A DNA stretch of 64,000 nt from contig NZ_JAMJWG010000030.1 of the NCBI RefSeq assembly GCF_024435355.1, positions 1-64,000 on the forward strand, in the 5' to 3' direction. Below, in pieces: positions 23,156-30,601 of the stretch (its first letter is position 1; each line of letters opens with the position of its first letter). The notes beneath the pieces were generated by a model, which saw only the letters and a program-made list of their open reading frames with translations, searched no databases and had not been told where the DNA came from. The translations under genes were made by a program, and so were the position numbers. The DNA comes from Streptomyces odontomachi. GTDB taxonomy: Bacteria > Actinomycetota > Actinomycetes > Streptomycetales > Streptomycetaceae.

Positions 23156-24681
23156 CGGGGGCCTCCTCGGGGGGTGTCGGGGTGGGAGGTGTCGGGGTCG
23201 GAGGTGTCGGGGTCGGAGGTGTCGGGGTCGGAGGGGTCGGGACCGGAGGTGTCGGGGGTGTCCGAGTCGGGGGCGTCGTCGTTTGCGTCCCCGTCGTTTG
23301 GATCCTCGTCGTTGGCATCCGTGCCGTTGGCGCCCCGGTCGTTGGCGCTCCGGTCGTTGGCGCCCCGGTCGTTGGCTTCCGAGGTTCGTCGGGCGCGGTC
23401 GTCGGGGGTGCCGTCGCGGCCGTCGGGGCGGTCGGCATGTTCACGGTGCCGGTCCTCGAAGGCCGGGCGGGCGTGGTGCCACGGGGCGTCGGTGCTGCGC
23501 GCGCCGGTTCGGGCGGGTGGCTCCTGAGGCGCGGACTCCGGCGCACCAGGTTCTTCAGAGGCGCCGGACGCGCCGGAGGCTCCGGGCTCGTCGGCCCCAC
23601 CGGGCACACCGGACTCGCCCCGCGCAGGAGCCCCGCCTGCCGCCGCCCCCTCGGCGTCCGAGGCACCGGCAAGACCGGCAGCCTCCTCGGCGGGGGCCCC
23701 GGCCGACCTGTGCGGCGGTTGAGGGGACTCGGATGCCTGAGGCCTCTCGGACGCCTGAGGCTCCCCGGACGGTCGAGGCTCCACTGACGTCTGGGGAGCC
23801 TCAGTCGGCTGAGCCGGCCGAGCCGCCTGAGGTCGCTGAGCCGCCTGAGGTCGCTGAGATGCCTGAGCCTGCTCAGAAGGCTGAGGCCGCTGAGATGTCC
23901 GGGCCCGCTCAGAAGGCTGAGGATGCTGCTGAGAAGGCGCCTCACCCGACCCCGCCCCTTGAGTCGACTGGCTCACCGAGCCCTCCGACGCCGTGCGCAT
24001 CCGGCGCGGCCGGCGCTCCCTCGCGGGGCGCGCGGCGCCTCGGGCCGCCGGTTCGCCAGCCGCGCCCCCGCCGCTGCCCGGGCGTGCGCCGCGGGCCGGG
24101 CGTGCGGGGGCGGCTGGGAGGGTGCCCTTGTGCGGCCCCCATTCGTTCGGGTCCGGCACGCCGGGCGGCCGCATCTGGCGCCGCCGCGGCCCGCCGTGTT
24201 CCGACTCGCCCGGCTCCTTGGCGCCGGGCCACGCCTTCACGACCCGCGCCGCGAGGACGAAGTCCTTGCGCAGCGGGTGTCCTTCGAAGCCGTCGGGCAG
24301 CAGGAGCGGCACGAGGTGCGGATGGCCCTCGAAGTCGATCCCGAACATCTCGTGGGTCTCGCGCTCGTGCCAGCTCGCGCCGGCGTACACGTCGACCGCG
24401 GAGGCCAGTACCGGCGCGTCGTGCGGCACGGTGGTGCGCAGCAGCAGCCTGCGCACCGGCGCGAGCGCCACCACGTGCGCGGAGACCCGGAAGCCGGTGC
24501 CGGGCTCGTCCACCGCGCTGAGCCAGTCGAAGTAGGTGCAGCCGAGCTCGGAGTGCGCGGTGCGCAGGGCGGCGATCCACGAGGTGGCCGGCACGTCGAC
24601 GGTGAGCAGGCCGTACGACTCCTGGGCCACGGCACCGTCCCCGAAGAGTTCGCCGACGTCGGCGGTGAGCCAGCCGGTCAC
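23152..24681 (-). CDS. nuoC2: NADH-quinone oxidoreductase subunit C with giant disordered tail
   Basis: 509 residues, far above the usual 180-250. Residues about 1-150 are a normal NuoC/30-kDa domain with WHERETHEMFGIDFEGHPHL and LPDGFEGHPLRKDF. From about 180 to the end the protein is low-complexity: Arg/Pro/Ala-rich, then Ser/Gln/Pro repeats (SQRPQ type), Gly/Ala/Glu/Ser, then Asn-Asp repeats (AND-RG units) and a DPDTS repeat at the C-terminus. The DNA shows matching 15-base tandem repeats at 23174-23248 and 23326-23385. The tail contains no NuoD motif, so it is not a degraded C-D fusion by inspection. GTG 24681 overlaps nuoB2 (GTGA). The reading frame is intact, so the tail is presumably translated. 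Confidence 0.88.
   Translation of the reverse strand: MTGWLTADVGELFGDGAVAQESYGLLTVDVPATSWIAALRTAHSELGCTYFDWLSAVDEPGTGFRVSAHVVALAPVRRLLLRTTVPHDAPVLASAVDVYAGASWHERETHEMFGIDFEGHPHLVPLLLPDGFEGHPLRKDFVLAARVVKAWPGAKEPGESEHGGPRRRQMRPPGVPDPNEWGPHKGTLPAAPARPARGARPGSGGGAAGEPAARGAARPARERRPRRMRTASEGSVSQSTQGAGSGEAPSQQHPQPSERARTSQRPQPSEQAQASQRPQAAQRPQAARPAQPTEAPQTSVEPRPSGEPQASERPQASESPQPPHRSAGAPAEEAAGLAGASDAEGAAAGGAPARGESGVPGGADEPGASGASGASEEPGAPESAPQEPPARTGARSTDAPWHHARPAFEDRHREHADRPDGRDGTPDDRARRTSEANDRGANDRSANDRGANGTDANDEDPNDGDANDDAPDSDTPDTSGPDPSDPDTSDPDTSDPDTSHPDTPRGGPR
23174..23248. repeat. 15-bp tandem repeat inside nuoC2 (about 5 copies)
   Basis: Unit GTGTCGGGGTCGGAG on the plus strand, copies at 23174, 23189, 23204, 23219 and a diverged one at 23234; read leftward it encodes the DPDTS repeat. 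Three adjacent copies are identical, which indicates recent expansion. Confidence 0.85.
23326..23385. repeat. 15-bp tandem repeat inside nuoC2 (3-4 copies)
   Basis: Unit GTTGGCGCCCCGGTC at 23326, 23341 and 23356, with a diverged copy at 23371; read leftward it encodes five-residue Asn-Asp-Arg repeats. It is a second, independent expansion in the same tail. Confidence 0.8.
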
Positions 24682-25415
24682 GGCGTGCCCTCCTCCCCTG
24701 GCGTGGCGGGGCGGTGCGGCGGCCTCACCAGACCGCGCTGCAACTCGTCCGCCGACGACCGGCGGGAACCCCGGGCAGCCTCGGCGGGACCCGCGTACCG
24801 CTCCCCGAGGGATTCACGGGCGATCTTCTCCTGGAGCTTGATGATCCCTTGGAGCAGCGCCTCGGGGCGCGGTGGGCAGCCCGGTACGTAGACGTCGACG
24901 GGGATGACCTGGTCGACGCCCTTGGTCACGCTGTACGAGTCCCAGTAGGGGCCACCGCAGTTGGAGCAGGCTCCGAAGGAGATGACGTATTTGGGCTCCG
25001 GCATCTGCTCGTAGAGCCGCTTCACGGCGGGTGCCATCTTGTCCGTGACCGTTCCGGAGACCACCATCAGGTCGGCCTGCCGGGGCCCCGGGGCGAACGG
25101 GATGACGCCGAGGCGGATGAAGTCGTGGCGCGCCATGGAGGCGGCGATGAACTCGATCGCGCAGCAGGCGAGGCCGAAGTTGAAGACCCAGAGGCTGTAG
25201 CGGCGCCCCCAGTTGAGGACCACCTTCATGGGCTCGGGCGCGAGCCGGGCGAGCGCGCCGAGCCGGCCGGAACCGGCGCCCTCGGGAGGCAGCCGCACCG
25301 GAGCGGGCAGCTCCACGGCCCGGCTGCTTCCGGTGGACCGCGCCGCGGAGGCACCGGTACCGGCACCGGGCACGGACGGCACGGACGGGTTCGAGGCAGG
25401 CTGGTTCATGTCCAT
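24678..25415 (-). CDS. nuoB2: NADH-quinone oxidoreductase subunit B, second operon
   Basis: About 245 residues. The N2-cluster ligands are present: GLACCAIEF, then cysteine in ISFGACSNCGG and VPGCPPRPEALL. N2 is the terminal [4Fe-4S] cluster that reduces quinone, so the partial complex keeps an electron outlet. The N-terminal 60 residues are Pro/Ser/Gly-rich and the C-terminal 40 hydrophilic; both exceed typical NuoB (184 in the main operon). Two ATG codons, 25415 and 25409, are possible; 25409 would overlap the nuoA2 stop by four bases, while 25415 has the better-spaced AGGG. Confidence 0.88.
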   Translation of the reverse strand: MDMNQPASNPSVPSVPGAGTGASAARSTGSSRAVELPAPVRLPPEGAGSGRLGALARLAPEPMKVVLNWGRRYSLWVFNFGLACCAIEFIAASMARHDFIRLGVIPFAPGPRQADLMVVSGTVTDKMAPAVKRLYEQMPEPKYVISFGACSNCGGPYWDSYSVTKGVDQVIPVDVYVPGCPPRPEALLQGIIKLQEKIARESLGERYAGPAEAARGSRRSSADELQRGLVRPPHRPATPGEEGTP

Positions 25416-25798
25416 GCGAGTACGCCCTTCTTCCAGGCGTAAAGCAGGCCGACGGCGAGGAACCCGAGGAAGACGAACATCTCCACCAACGTGGTCGCGC
25501 CGTACCCGGGCGCCGCGAACACCGTCGCCCAGGGGAAGAGGAAGATCGAGTCGACTGCGAAGATCACATAGAGGAATGCGTACACGTAGTAGCGGACCTG
25601 GGTGTGCGCCCAGCCCTCGCCGACCGGATCGATCCCGCACTCGTACGTGAGCAGCTTCTCGGGGGTGGGCACGACGGGCCGCAGCAACCGCCCCGCGCCG
25701 AACGCGACGGCGACGAACAGCACGCCCACGACGGCGAGCAGCCCGACGACGGAGTACGACGCGAAGTAGCCCGCCGCGAGCACGGTCGGTTCCGGCAC
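25406..25798 (-). CDS. nuoA2: NADH-quinone oxidoreductase subunit A, second operon
   Basis: 130 residues, three membrane helices, with the NuoA signature KLLTYECGIDPVGEGW and VIFAVDSIFLFPWATVF. First gene of the ten-gene leftward partial operon A-B-C-H-I-J-K-L-M-N. GTG 25798 has GAGGGG five bases upstream. The 286-base gap to the divergent kinase gene must contain its promoter; unlike the main operon, no TGTGA-N6-TCACA Rex-type site is visible there. Confidence 0.9.
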   Translation of the reverse strand: MPEPTVLAAGYFASYSVVGLLAVVGVLFVAVAFGAGRLLRPVVPTPEKLLTYECGIDPVGEGWAHTQVRYYVYAFLYVIFAVDSIFLFPWATVFAAPGYGATTLVEMFVFLGFLAVGLLYAWKKGVLAWT

Positions 25799-26084
25799 GT
25801 CCGCCCCTCGCTCCCTGGTCTTGCGGCGCCTCGGGCGTACGCGATGCTGGCGGCCCGGGATGCCCCGTTTCGACGGCCTATACGCATCTTGTACGCATGC
25901 TGGCTTACGCACGCGAGTCTAGGGCCTGCCCGGAACGGGGTGAGCAGGGCATCTAAAGTCCGGGTAAGTGCCGACCAGGGCGCCGGCCGGTGGACCGACG
26001 TGAAATGGATGGTGGGGTTTACCGCAGTACGTCATGGCGGTCCACCTCATGGCGCGGCGGACGGCGGGCGGGCAGGCTGTCGGT
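25799..26084. promoter_or_regulatory. Divergent promoter region, nuoA2 / sensor kinase 1
   Basis: A 286-base region between divergent start codons. It must contain both promoters. A minus-strand GTACAAGAT (near 25886) is weakly -10-like. No obvious operator palindrome was seen. Confidence 0.35.
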
Positions 26085-27317
26085 ATGACCGCACGTACGT
26101 ACACGATTCCGTTCGGCGAGCCCGGCGCAGCGCAGGGTGCCGCCGGGGATCGCACCGGCAGCCCGGACGGGCCACCGCCACCCCGGCTGCTCAAGTACGA
26201 CCGTCACACCTGGAAGGAGATGGCCCACCTCCTGCTCAATCTGCCGGTGGCCGTGATCGGTTTCGTGTATGTGGTCACGTCTCTCACCACGGGTGCGGGG
26301 ATGTCGGTGACCGTGATCGGTCTGCCGCTGCTCGCGGCCGGTCTGGCGGGCGCCCGTGAGCTGAGTCGGGCGGAGCGCGCCCGGGCCCGGGCGCTGCTGG
26401 GTGTGCGGACGGCGGAGCCGAGGCGTAAGCGGAAGCGGGGTGGGCAGAGCCTCCTCGCCCGGCTGTGGTCCAGCGTGAAGGATCCGCTCGGCTGGCGTAC
26501 GGCGCTGTACGGCTTCATACGCCTGCCCTGGGGGATCCTCACCTTCGTCGTCACGATGGTCTCGTTCGTCGTCCTGTGGCCGGTCTCCCCGTTCATCCTG
26601 CGCGGGCTGGCGAACGTCGACCGGGCGATGGTCCGCGGCCTGCTGTCGCCGTCGGACGACCTGGAGGTGCGGATCGCCGAGTTGGAGTCGGACCGCGGGG
26701 TGGTGGTCGACACGGCCGCCGCCGACCTGCGCCGCATCGAGCGCGACCTGCACGACGGCGCACAGGCCCGACTGGTCAATCTCGCCATGGGCCTCGGCCT
26801 CGCCAAGGAGAAGCTGACGGAGGACCCGGACGCCGCCGCGGCCATGGTCGACGAAGCGCATGGGGAGGTGAAGCTCGCTCTCCAGGAGCTGCGTGATCTG
26901 GCCCGGGGCATCCACCCGGCCGTGCTCACCGACCGCGGCCTGGACGCCGCCCTCTCCTCCGTCGCCGCCCGCTGCACGGTCCCGGTCACCGTCGAGGTCG
27001 ACCTGCCCGCCAGGCCCGCACCCGCCATCGAAGGCATCGCCTACTTCACGGTATCCGAGCTCCTCCAGAACGTCAGCAAACACAGTCGGGCCCGTTCCGC
27101 ATCCGTGGACGTGTGGCGTGCGGACTCCCGGCTACTGATCCAGGTCAGCGACAACGGCGTGGGGGGCGCGGACCTCTCCGGCGGCACGGGCATGGCGGGC
27201 CTTGCGGAGCGGCTGGGCGCCGTGGACGGCCTGTTCGTCATCGACTCCCCCACGGGCGGCCCGACGACCGTCACAGCGGAACTCCCCTGGCGCGACCGCC
27301 AGGACGAGCAGAAGTAG
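26085..27317 (+). CDS. NarL-family sensor histidine kinase, copy 1
   Basis: 410 residues. An N-terminal sensor domain with two helical hairpins (about 45-90 and 140-180) of the type found in many Streptomyces kinases, then a HisKA_3 dimerisation domain with phospho-acceptor H223 in ERDLHDGAQARL, and an HATPase domain with the N box SELLQNVSKHS, DNGVGG and GMAGLAERL. It should phosphorylate the response regulator encoded 2.3 kb downstream. ATG 26085 has no strong ribosome site; the open frame starts 17 codons earlier. The catalytic part is nearly identical in DNA to copy 2 (see findings). Confidence 0.88.
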   Translation: MTARTYTIPFGEPGAAQGAAGDRTGSPDGPPPPRLLKYDRHTWKEMAHLLLNLPVAVIGFVYVVTSLTTGAGMSVTVIGLPLLAAGLAGARELSRAERARARALLGVRTAEPRRKRKRGGQSLLARLWSSVKDPLGWRTALYGFIRLPWGILTFVVTMVSFVVLWPVSPFILRGLANVDRAMVRGLLSPSDDLEVRIAELESDRGVVVDTAAADLRRIERDLHDGAQARLVNLAMGLGLAKEKLTEDPDAAAAMVDEAHGEVKLALQELRDLARGIHPAVLTDRGLDAALSSVAARCTVPVTVEVDLPARPAPAIEGIAYFTVSELLQNVSKHSRARSASVDVWRADSRLLIQVSDNGVGGADLSGGTGMAGLAERLGAVDGLFVIDSPTGGPTTVTAELPWRDRQDEQK

Positions 27318-27344
27318 GAGCCGGCGGAGGAAATCCCTCGCACG

Positions 27345-27369
27345 GGGGCGCGCGTCGGGCGTGCGCCCC
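27345..27369 (+). terminator. Hairpin after sensor kinase 1
   Basis: GGGGCGCGCG pairs with CGTGCGCCCC (ten pairs, one G-T) around the five-base loop TCGGG, 28 bases past the kinase stop codon. Confidence 0.5.
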
Positions 27370-27591
27370 GCTCAGGCATGCGCCGGCCTTGAGTGCGCGC
27401 ACCGTGCGAAACGCCGGTGCCGCCACGGACCGGTCGTCCGGAGGTAGGGAAAACCCCCGGTCCAAGAGGCCCACTTGCTCCATGGCCCGCTCGGGTCACC
27501 GACGGCAGTGTTGAGGTACGCCACCGGAACTCCCCGCCCCTTGCTCCACCGAGGCCGCGGAGCCAACCAGCGGGCGGGCAGCTCCATTGCC

Positions 27592-27700
27592 ACATGAGAC
27601 ATGTAAGACACGTAAGACATGTAATTCGCACACATCACGTAAGACATACAAGCCGAGCAAGACTCGCAAAACGCGTAAGACACATAAAACGCACAAGAAG
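27592..27700. repeat. A-rich degenerate GTAAGACA-type repeat tract
   Basis: The motif (C/T)GTAAGACA(C/T) recurs at roughly 9-10 base spacing and again further on (for example at 27602, 27611, 27638 and 27674), with related ACAAG/CAAGA units. Local G+C is near half, far below the surrounding sequence. In one frame it reads as repeating Arg-Lys-Thr, in another as Val-Leu-Arg. Function unknown; it could be a leader or regulatory tract for kinase 2. Confidence 0.6.
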
Positions 27701-27742
27701 AAACAACGGGGTCCGCTGGACCGGAGAGAACGGACGACACCG

Positions 27743-29131
27743 ATGGCCACGGGTTACGGACAGGAGTACGGGCGGCAGGGCCGGCCCGGGTTCGGCGGGG
27801 TGGGGCCCGGGGACCTGGGGAACGGCCGGGGCGGGGGCAGGCGTCGTCTGCCGGCCATGCTGCGAGCACCGATCGAGGCACGGACCTGGGGGGAATTCGC
27901 CTATCTGCTCTTGAGCCTGCCGATCAGCACCGTCCTGTTCGCCCTCGCAGTGACGACGCTCTCGATGGGCGCCGGCATGCTGATCACGTTCCTCGGGGTG
28001 CCGATACTCGCTGCGGGGCTGGCCTGCTGCCGGGGCTTCGGTGCGCTGGAGCGGACCCGGGCCCGAGCGCTGCTCGGCCTGGAGGTGGCGCCGCCCGAGC
28101 CCATTCGCCCGGCGAAGCGCGGCGCGCTGGCCTGGATGGGTGAGCTGCTCAAGAGCGGCGTCTCCTGGCGGCACATGCTCTACGCGATGATCCACTTCCC
28201 GTGGGCGGTCTTCGCGGGCTCGGTCTCGCTGGGGTTCTGGACCTACGGCTGGGCCCTGCTGTCCTACCCGCTCTGGCAGTGGGTCTTCCCGATGTACCTG
28301 GGCACCGGCGGCATCCAGCTGTATGGCGACGCCACGCACAACGTCTATCTGGACAACCCCTTCGAGATCGCGATGACGGCATTGGTGGGCCTGCTGGTCA
28401 CGCTCGCCACACCGTGGATGATGCGGGCCCTGACGACGGTCGACCGGCTGCTGGTGAGTGGGCTGCTCGGCCCGTCGCGGCTGGCCACCCGGGTGGTCGA
28501 GTTGGAGTCGGACCGCGGGGTGGTGGTCGACACTGCCGCCGCCGACCTGCGCCGCATCGAGCGCGACCTGCACGACGGCGCACAGGCCCGACTGGTCAGT
28601 CTCGCGATGGACCTCGGCCTCGCCAAGGAGAAGCTGGCGGAGGACCCGGACGCGGCGGCCCGCATGGTGGACGAAGCACACGGCGAGGTGAAGACAGCCC
28701 TTCAGGAGCTGCGCGATCTGGCCCGGGGCATCCACCCGGCCGTGCTCACCGACCGCGGCCTGGACGCCGCCCTCTCCTCCGTCGCGGCCCGCTGCACGGT
28801 CCCGGTCACCGTCGAGGTCGACCTGCCCGCCAGGCCCGCACCCGCCATCGAAGGCATCGCCTACTTCACGGTATCCGAGCTCCTCCAGAACGTCAGCAAG
28901 CACAGTCGGGCCTCCCGGGCCACGGTCGACGTATGGAAGGTGGAGAGTCGCCTGTTGCTCCAGGTCACGGACGACGGCGTGGGGGGCGCCGGCCTGGCCG
29001 CCGGCTCGGGCCTGCGGGGTCTGGCCGAGCGGCTGGACGCGGTCGACGGCATCCTCGCGATCGACTCCCCCGAGGCCGGCCCGACCCGCATAACGGCCGA
29101 GCTGCCGTGGCGGGACCGCCTCGCCGCCTGA
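27743..29131 (+). CDS. NarL-family sensor histidine kinase, copy 2
   Basis: 462 residues with the same architecture as copy 1: Gly-rich N-terminus, sensor domain with four hydrophobic segments (one longer extracytoplasmic loop containing GGIQLYGDATHNVYLDN), HisKA_3 with H277 in ERDLHDGAQARL, HATPase with SELLQNVSKHS and DDGVGG. The sensor parts of the two kinases differ while the catalytic parts are almost identical, so they probably read different inputs and serve the same regulator. ATG 27743 follows a GGAG by a long spacer. Confidence 0.88.
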   Translation: MATGYGQEYGRQGRPGFGGVGPGDLGNGRGGGRRRLPAMLRAPIEARTWGEFAYLLLSLPISTVLFALAVTTLSMGAGMLITFLGVPILAAGLACCRGFGALERTRARALLGLEVAPPEPIRPAKRGALAWMGELLKSGVSWRHMLYAMIHFPWAVFAGSVSLGFWTYGWALLSYPLWQWVFPMYLGTGGIQLYGDATHNVYLDNPFEIAMTALVGLLVTLATPWMMRALTTVDRLLVSGLLGPSRLATRVVELESDRGVVVDTAAADLRRIERDLHDGAQARLVSLAMDLGLAKEKLAEDPDAAARMVDEAHGEVKTALQELRDLARGIHPAVLTDRGLDAALSSVAARCTVPVTVEVDLPARPAPAIEGIAYFTVSELLQNVSKHSRASRATVDVWKVESRLLLQVTDDGVGGAGLAAGSGLRGLAERLDAVDGILAIDSPEAGPTRITAELPWRDRLAA

Positions 29132-29596
29132 CGACCCAAGGCTCCGACGCCCAGGGGCGACGGCAGGACCTCCGGACCTGCCGACGCCCGCTGGGCCGCC
29201 GGCGTCACGGCATCTCACCATCCGAACGCCGCGCCCACGGAAGACAGCGGCACAATGACACGCTCCTCGTCCCCATCCGCTCCCCCATCCGTTCGCCCCG
29301 TCCGCCAGCGCCTCGCGCACCCATAACTCCCCCTGGTCATCGCGTTCTGCACCACAGCCGCGGACGGCCGTGCCGGCCGGCCATCCCGCGTCCGCCGGTA
29401 TCCAGTCGTCTTTTCCACAGGTATCCAGTTGGGGTTATCCACAGGCGCTCAGCGAAGGGGGTGGATTGCTGGGATGCTGGAGTCCGGACGTGGAGGACGA
29501 GGAAAAGGGGACGGCCGCTGACACGGATGCGGGCAGTGGCCCGCCCGGGTCGAGGCGGGCCGTAGGGCTGGGGGATCGAAGATCGTGGAGGACAGG
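29132..29596. other. 465-bp intergenic before response regulator
   Basis: No gene seen. It contains TTTTCCACAG (29411-29420) and TTATCCACAG (29435-29444), both resembling DnaA boxes, next to repeated GTATCCAGT. Two such boxes alone do not make an origin. The promoter of the response regulator gene should lie near its right end. Confidence 0.45.
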
Positions 29597-30256
29597 GTGC
29601 GGGTGGTCATCGCCGAGGATTCGGTGCTGCTCAGGGAGGGCCTGACCAGGCTGTTGACCGACCGCGGGCATGAGGTGGTGGCGGGCGTCGGGGATGCCGA
29701 AGCCCTGATCAAGACCATCACCAGTCTGGCCGAGCAGGAGGCACTGCCCGACGTCGTGGTCGCGGATGTGCGCATGCCGCCGACGCATACCGACGAAGGG
29801 GTCCGGGCCGCCGTCCAGCTCCGCCGAGCGCATCCGGGACTCGGCGTGCTGGTGCTGTCCCAGTATGTAGAGGAGGAGTACGCGACGGAACTACTGGCCG
29901 GTTCCAGTCATGGCGTGGGCTATCTGCTCAAGGACCGCGTCGCCGAGGTGCGCGAGTTCGTGGACGCGGTCGTACGCGTGGCCCGAGGCGGCACCGCGCT
30001 GGACCCGGAGGTCGTCGCCCAGCTGCTCGGACGCAGCCGCAAGCAGGACGTGCTCACCGGGCTGACCCCGCGGGAGCGCGAGGTGCTGGGGCTGATGGCC
30101 GAAGGCCGGACGAACTCCGCGATCGCCCGCCAGCTCGTGGTGAGCGACGGTGCGGTGGAGAAGCACGTCAGCAACATCTTCCTCAAACTGGGCCTGTCCC
30201 AGAGTGACGGGGATCACCGCCGCGTTCTCGCCGTCCTGACCTATTTGAACTCCTAA
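29597..30256 (+). CDS. NarL/LuxR-family response regulator
   Basis: 219 residues. Receiver domain with acidic pocket E7/D8 (VIAEDS), phospho-acceptor D57 in VVVADVRMP and lysine in YLLKDR, then a LuxR-type helix-turn-helix (LTPREREVLGLMAEGRTNSAIARQL). GTG 29597 is chosen because GGAGG lies five bases upstream and the protein then begins with the typical VRVVIAEDSVLLREGL; an in-frame GTG four codons earlier exists. It is the partner of one or both kinases upstream and the only regulator in this group. Confidence 0.9.
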   Translation: MRVVIAEDSVLLREGLTRLLTDRGHEVVAGVGDAEALIKTITSLAEQEALPDVVVADVRMPPTHTDEGVRAAVQLRRAHPGLGVLVLSQYVEEEYATELLAGSSHGVGYLLKDRVAEVREFVDAVVRVARGGTALDPEVVAQLLGRSRKQDVLTGLTPREREVLGLMAEGRTNSAIARQLVVSDGAVEKHVSNIFLKLGLSQSDGDHRRVLAVLTYLNS

Positions 30257-30601
30257 CCCACGACACACTGATGGACGTACGGATGTTCCCAACCGGCCAC
30301 CGCGGCACCGACCACGGCCACCGATCAGACACCCGTGCGAACAGGTCCCCGACGACCGCGACCAGTCCCAGTACGCGGTCAGGGGCCTGGTCCTAGACCG
30401 AAAGTATGAGCAGGAAGCTCTCCAGCAAGAGAGCCAGAAGACAGGGCAAATCATGTCAAAAACGGGCGGGGGACTGTCTCAAATGGCCGTCCAGAATTCG
30501 AACGGCTCAGGGAAGGGGACCCTTACCGACGTACTGTTGTTGCGGGGCAGGCCGGTCGGGAGGCCAGCCTCGCACAGCCGCCCCGAGGGAGGTCCAGTTC
30601 A
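30257..30601. promoter_or_regulatory. 345-bp leader and promoter region of korA
   Basis: No gene supported. A short palindrome GGTC-CTA-GACC at 30389-30399 runs into GACCGAAAGT (30396-30405), which resembles a half-site of the DevR/OsdR (NarL-family) dormancy box. The stretch just upstream of korA is A-rich around 30400-30490 and then carries GGGAGG before the start. Promoter elements were not assigned. Confidence 0.35.

Larger units (their letters stand above)
27318..27742. other. 425-bp spacer between kinase genes
   Basis: No supported gene. It has a hairpin after the first kinase gene (27345-27369) and a strikingly A-rich, low-GC degenerate repeat tract (27592-27700) just before the second kinase gene. 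The repeat tract is in frame with kinase 2 and has no stop codon, so an N-terminally extended, Lys/Thr/Arg-rich kinase from 27587 is formally possible but not favoured. Confidence 0.5.

Noticed and set aside
23152..24130. NuoC2 tail as a decayed NuoD domain
   Set aside because: No NuoD motifs are visible, and the composition is tandem-repeat low complexity rather than degraded enzyme sequence.
23283..24521. 412-codon rightward frame opposite nuoC2
   Set aside because: Its repeats are only the antisense of the low-complexity nuoC2 tail, and it lacks a start context.
29411..29444. Possible replication origin (DnaA boxes TTTTCCACAG and TTATCCACAG)
   Set aside because: Only two boxes, no dnaA/dnaN genes and no AT-rich unwinding region; similar single matches occur at about 46400 and inside nuoN.
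30490..30520. tRNA T-loop-like GTTCGAATTC on the minus strand
   Set aside because: No flanking stems or acceptor arm; a chance match.
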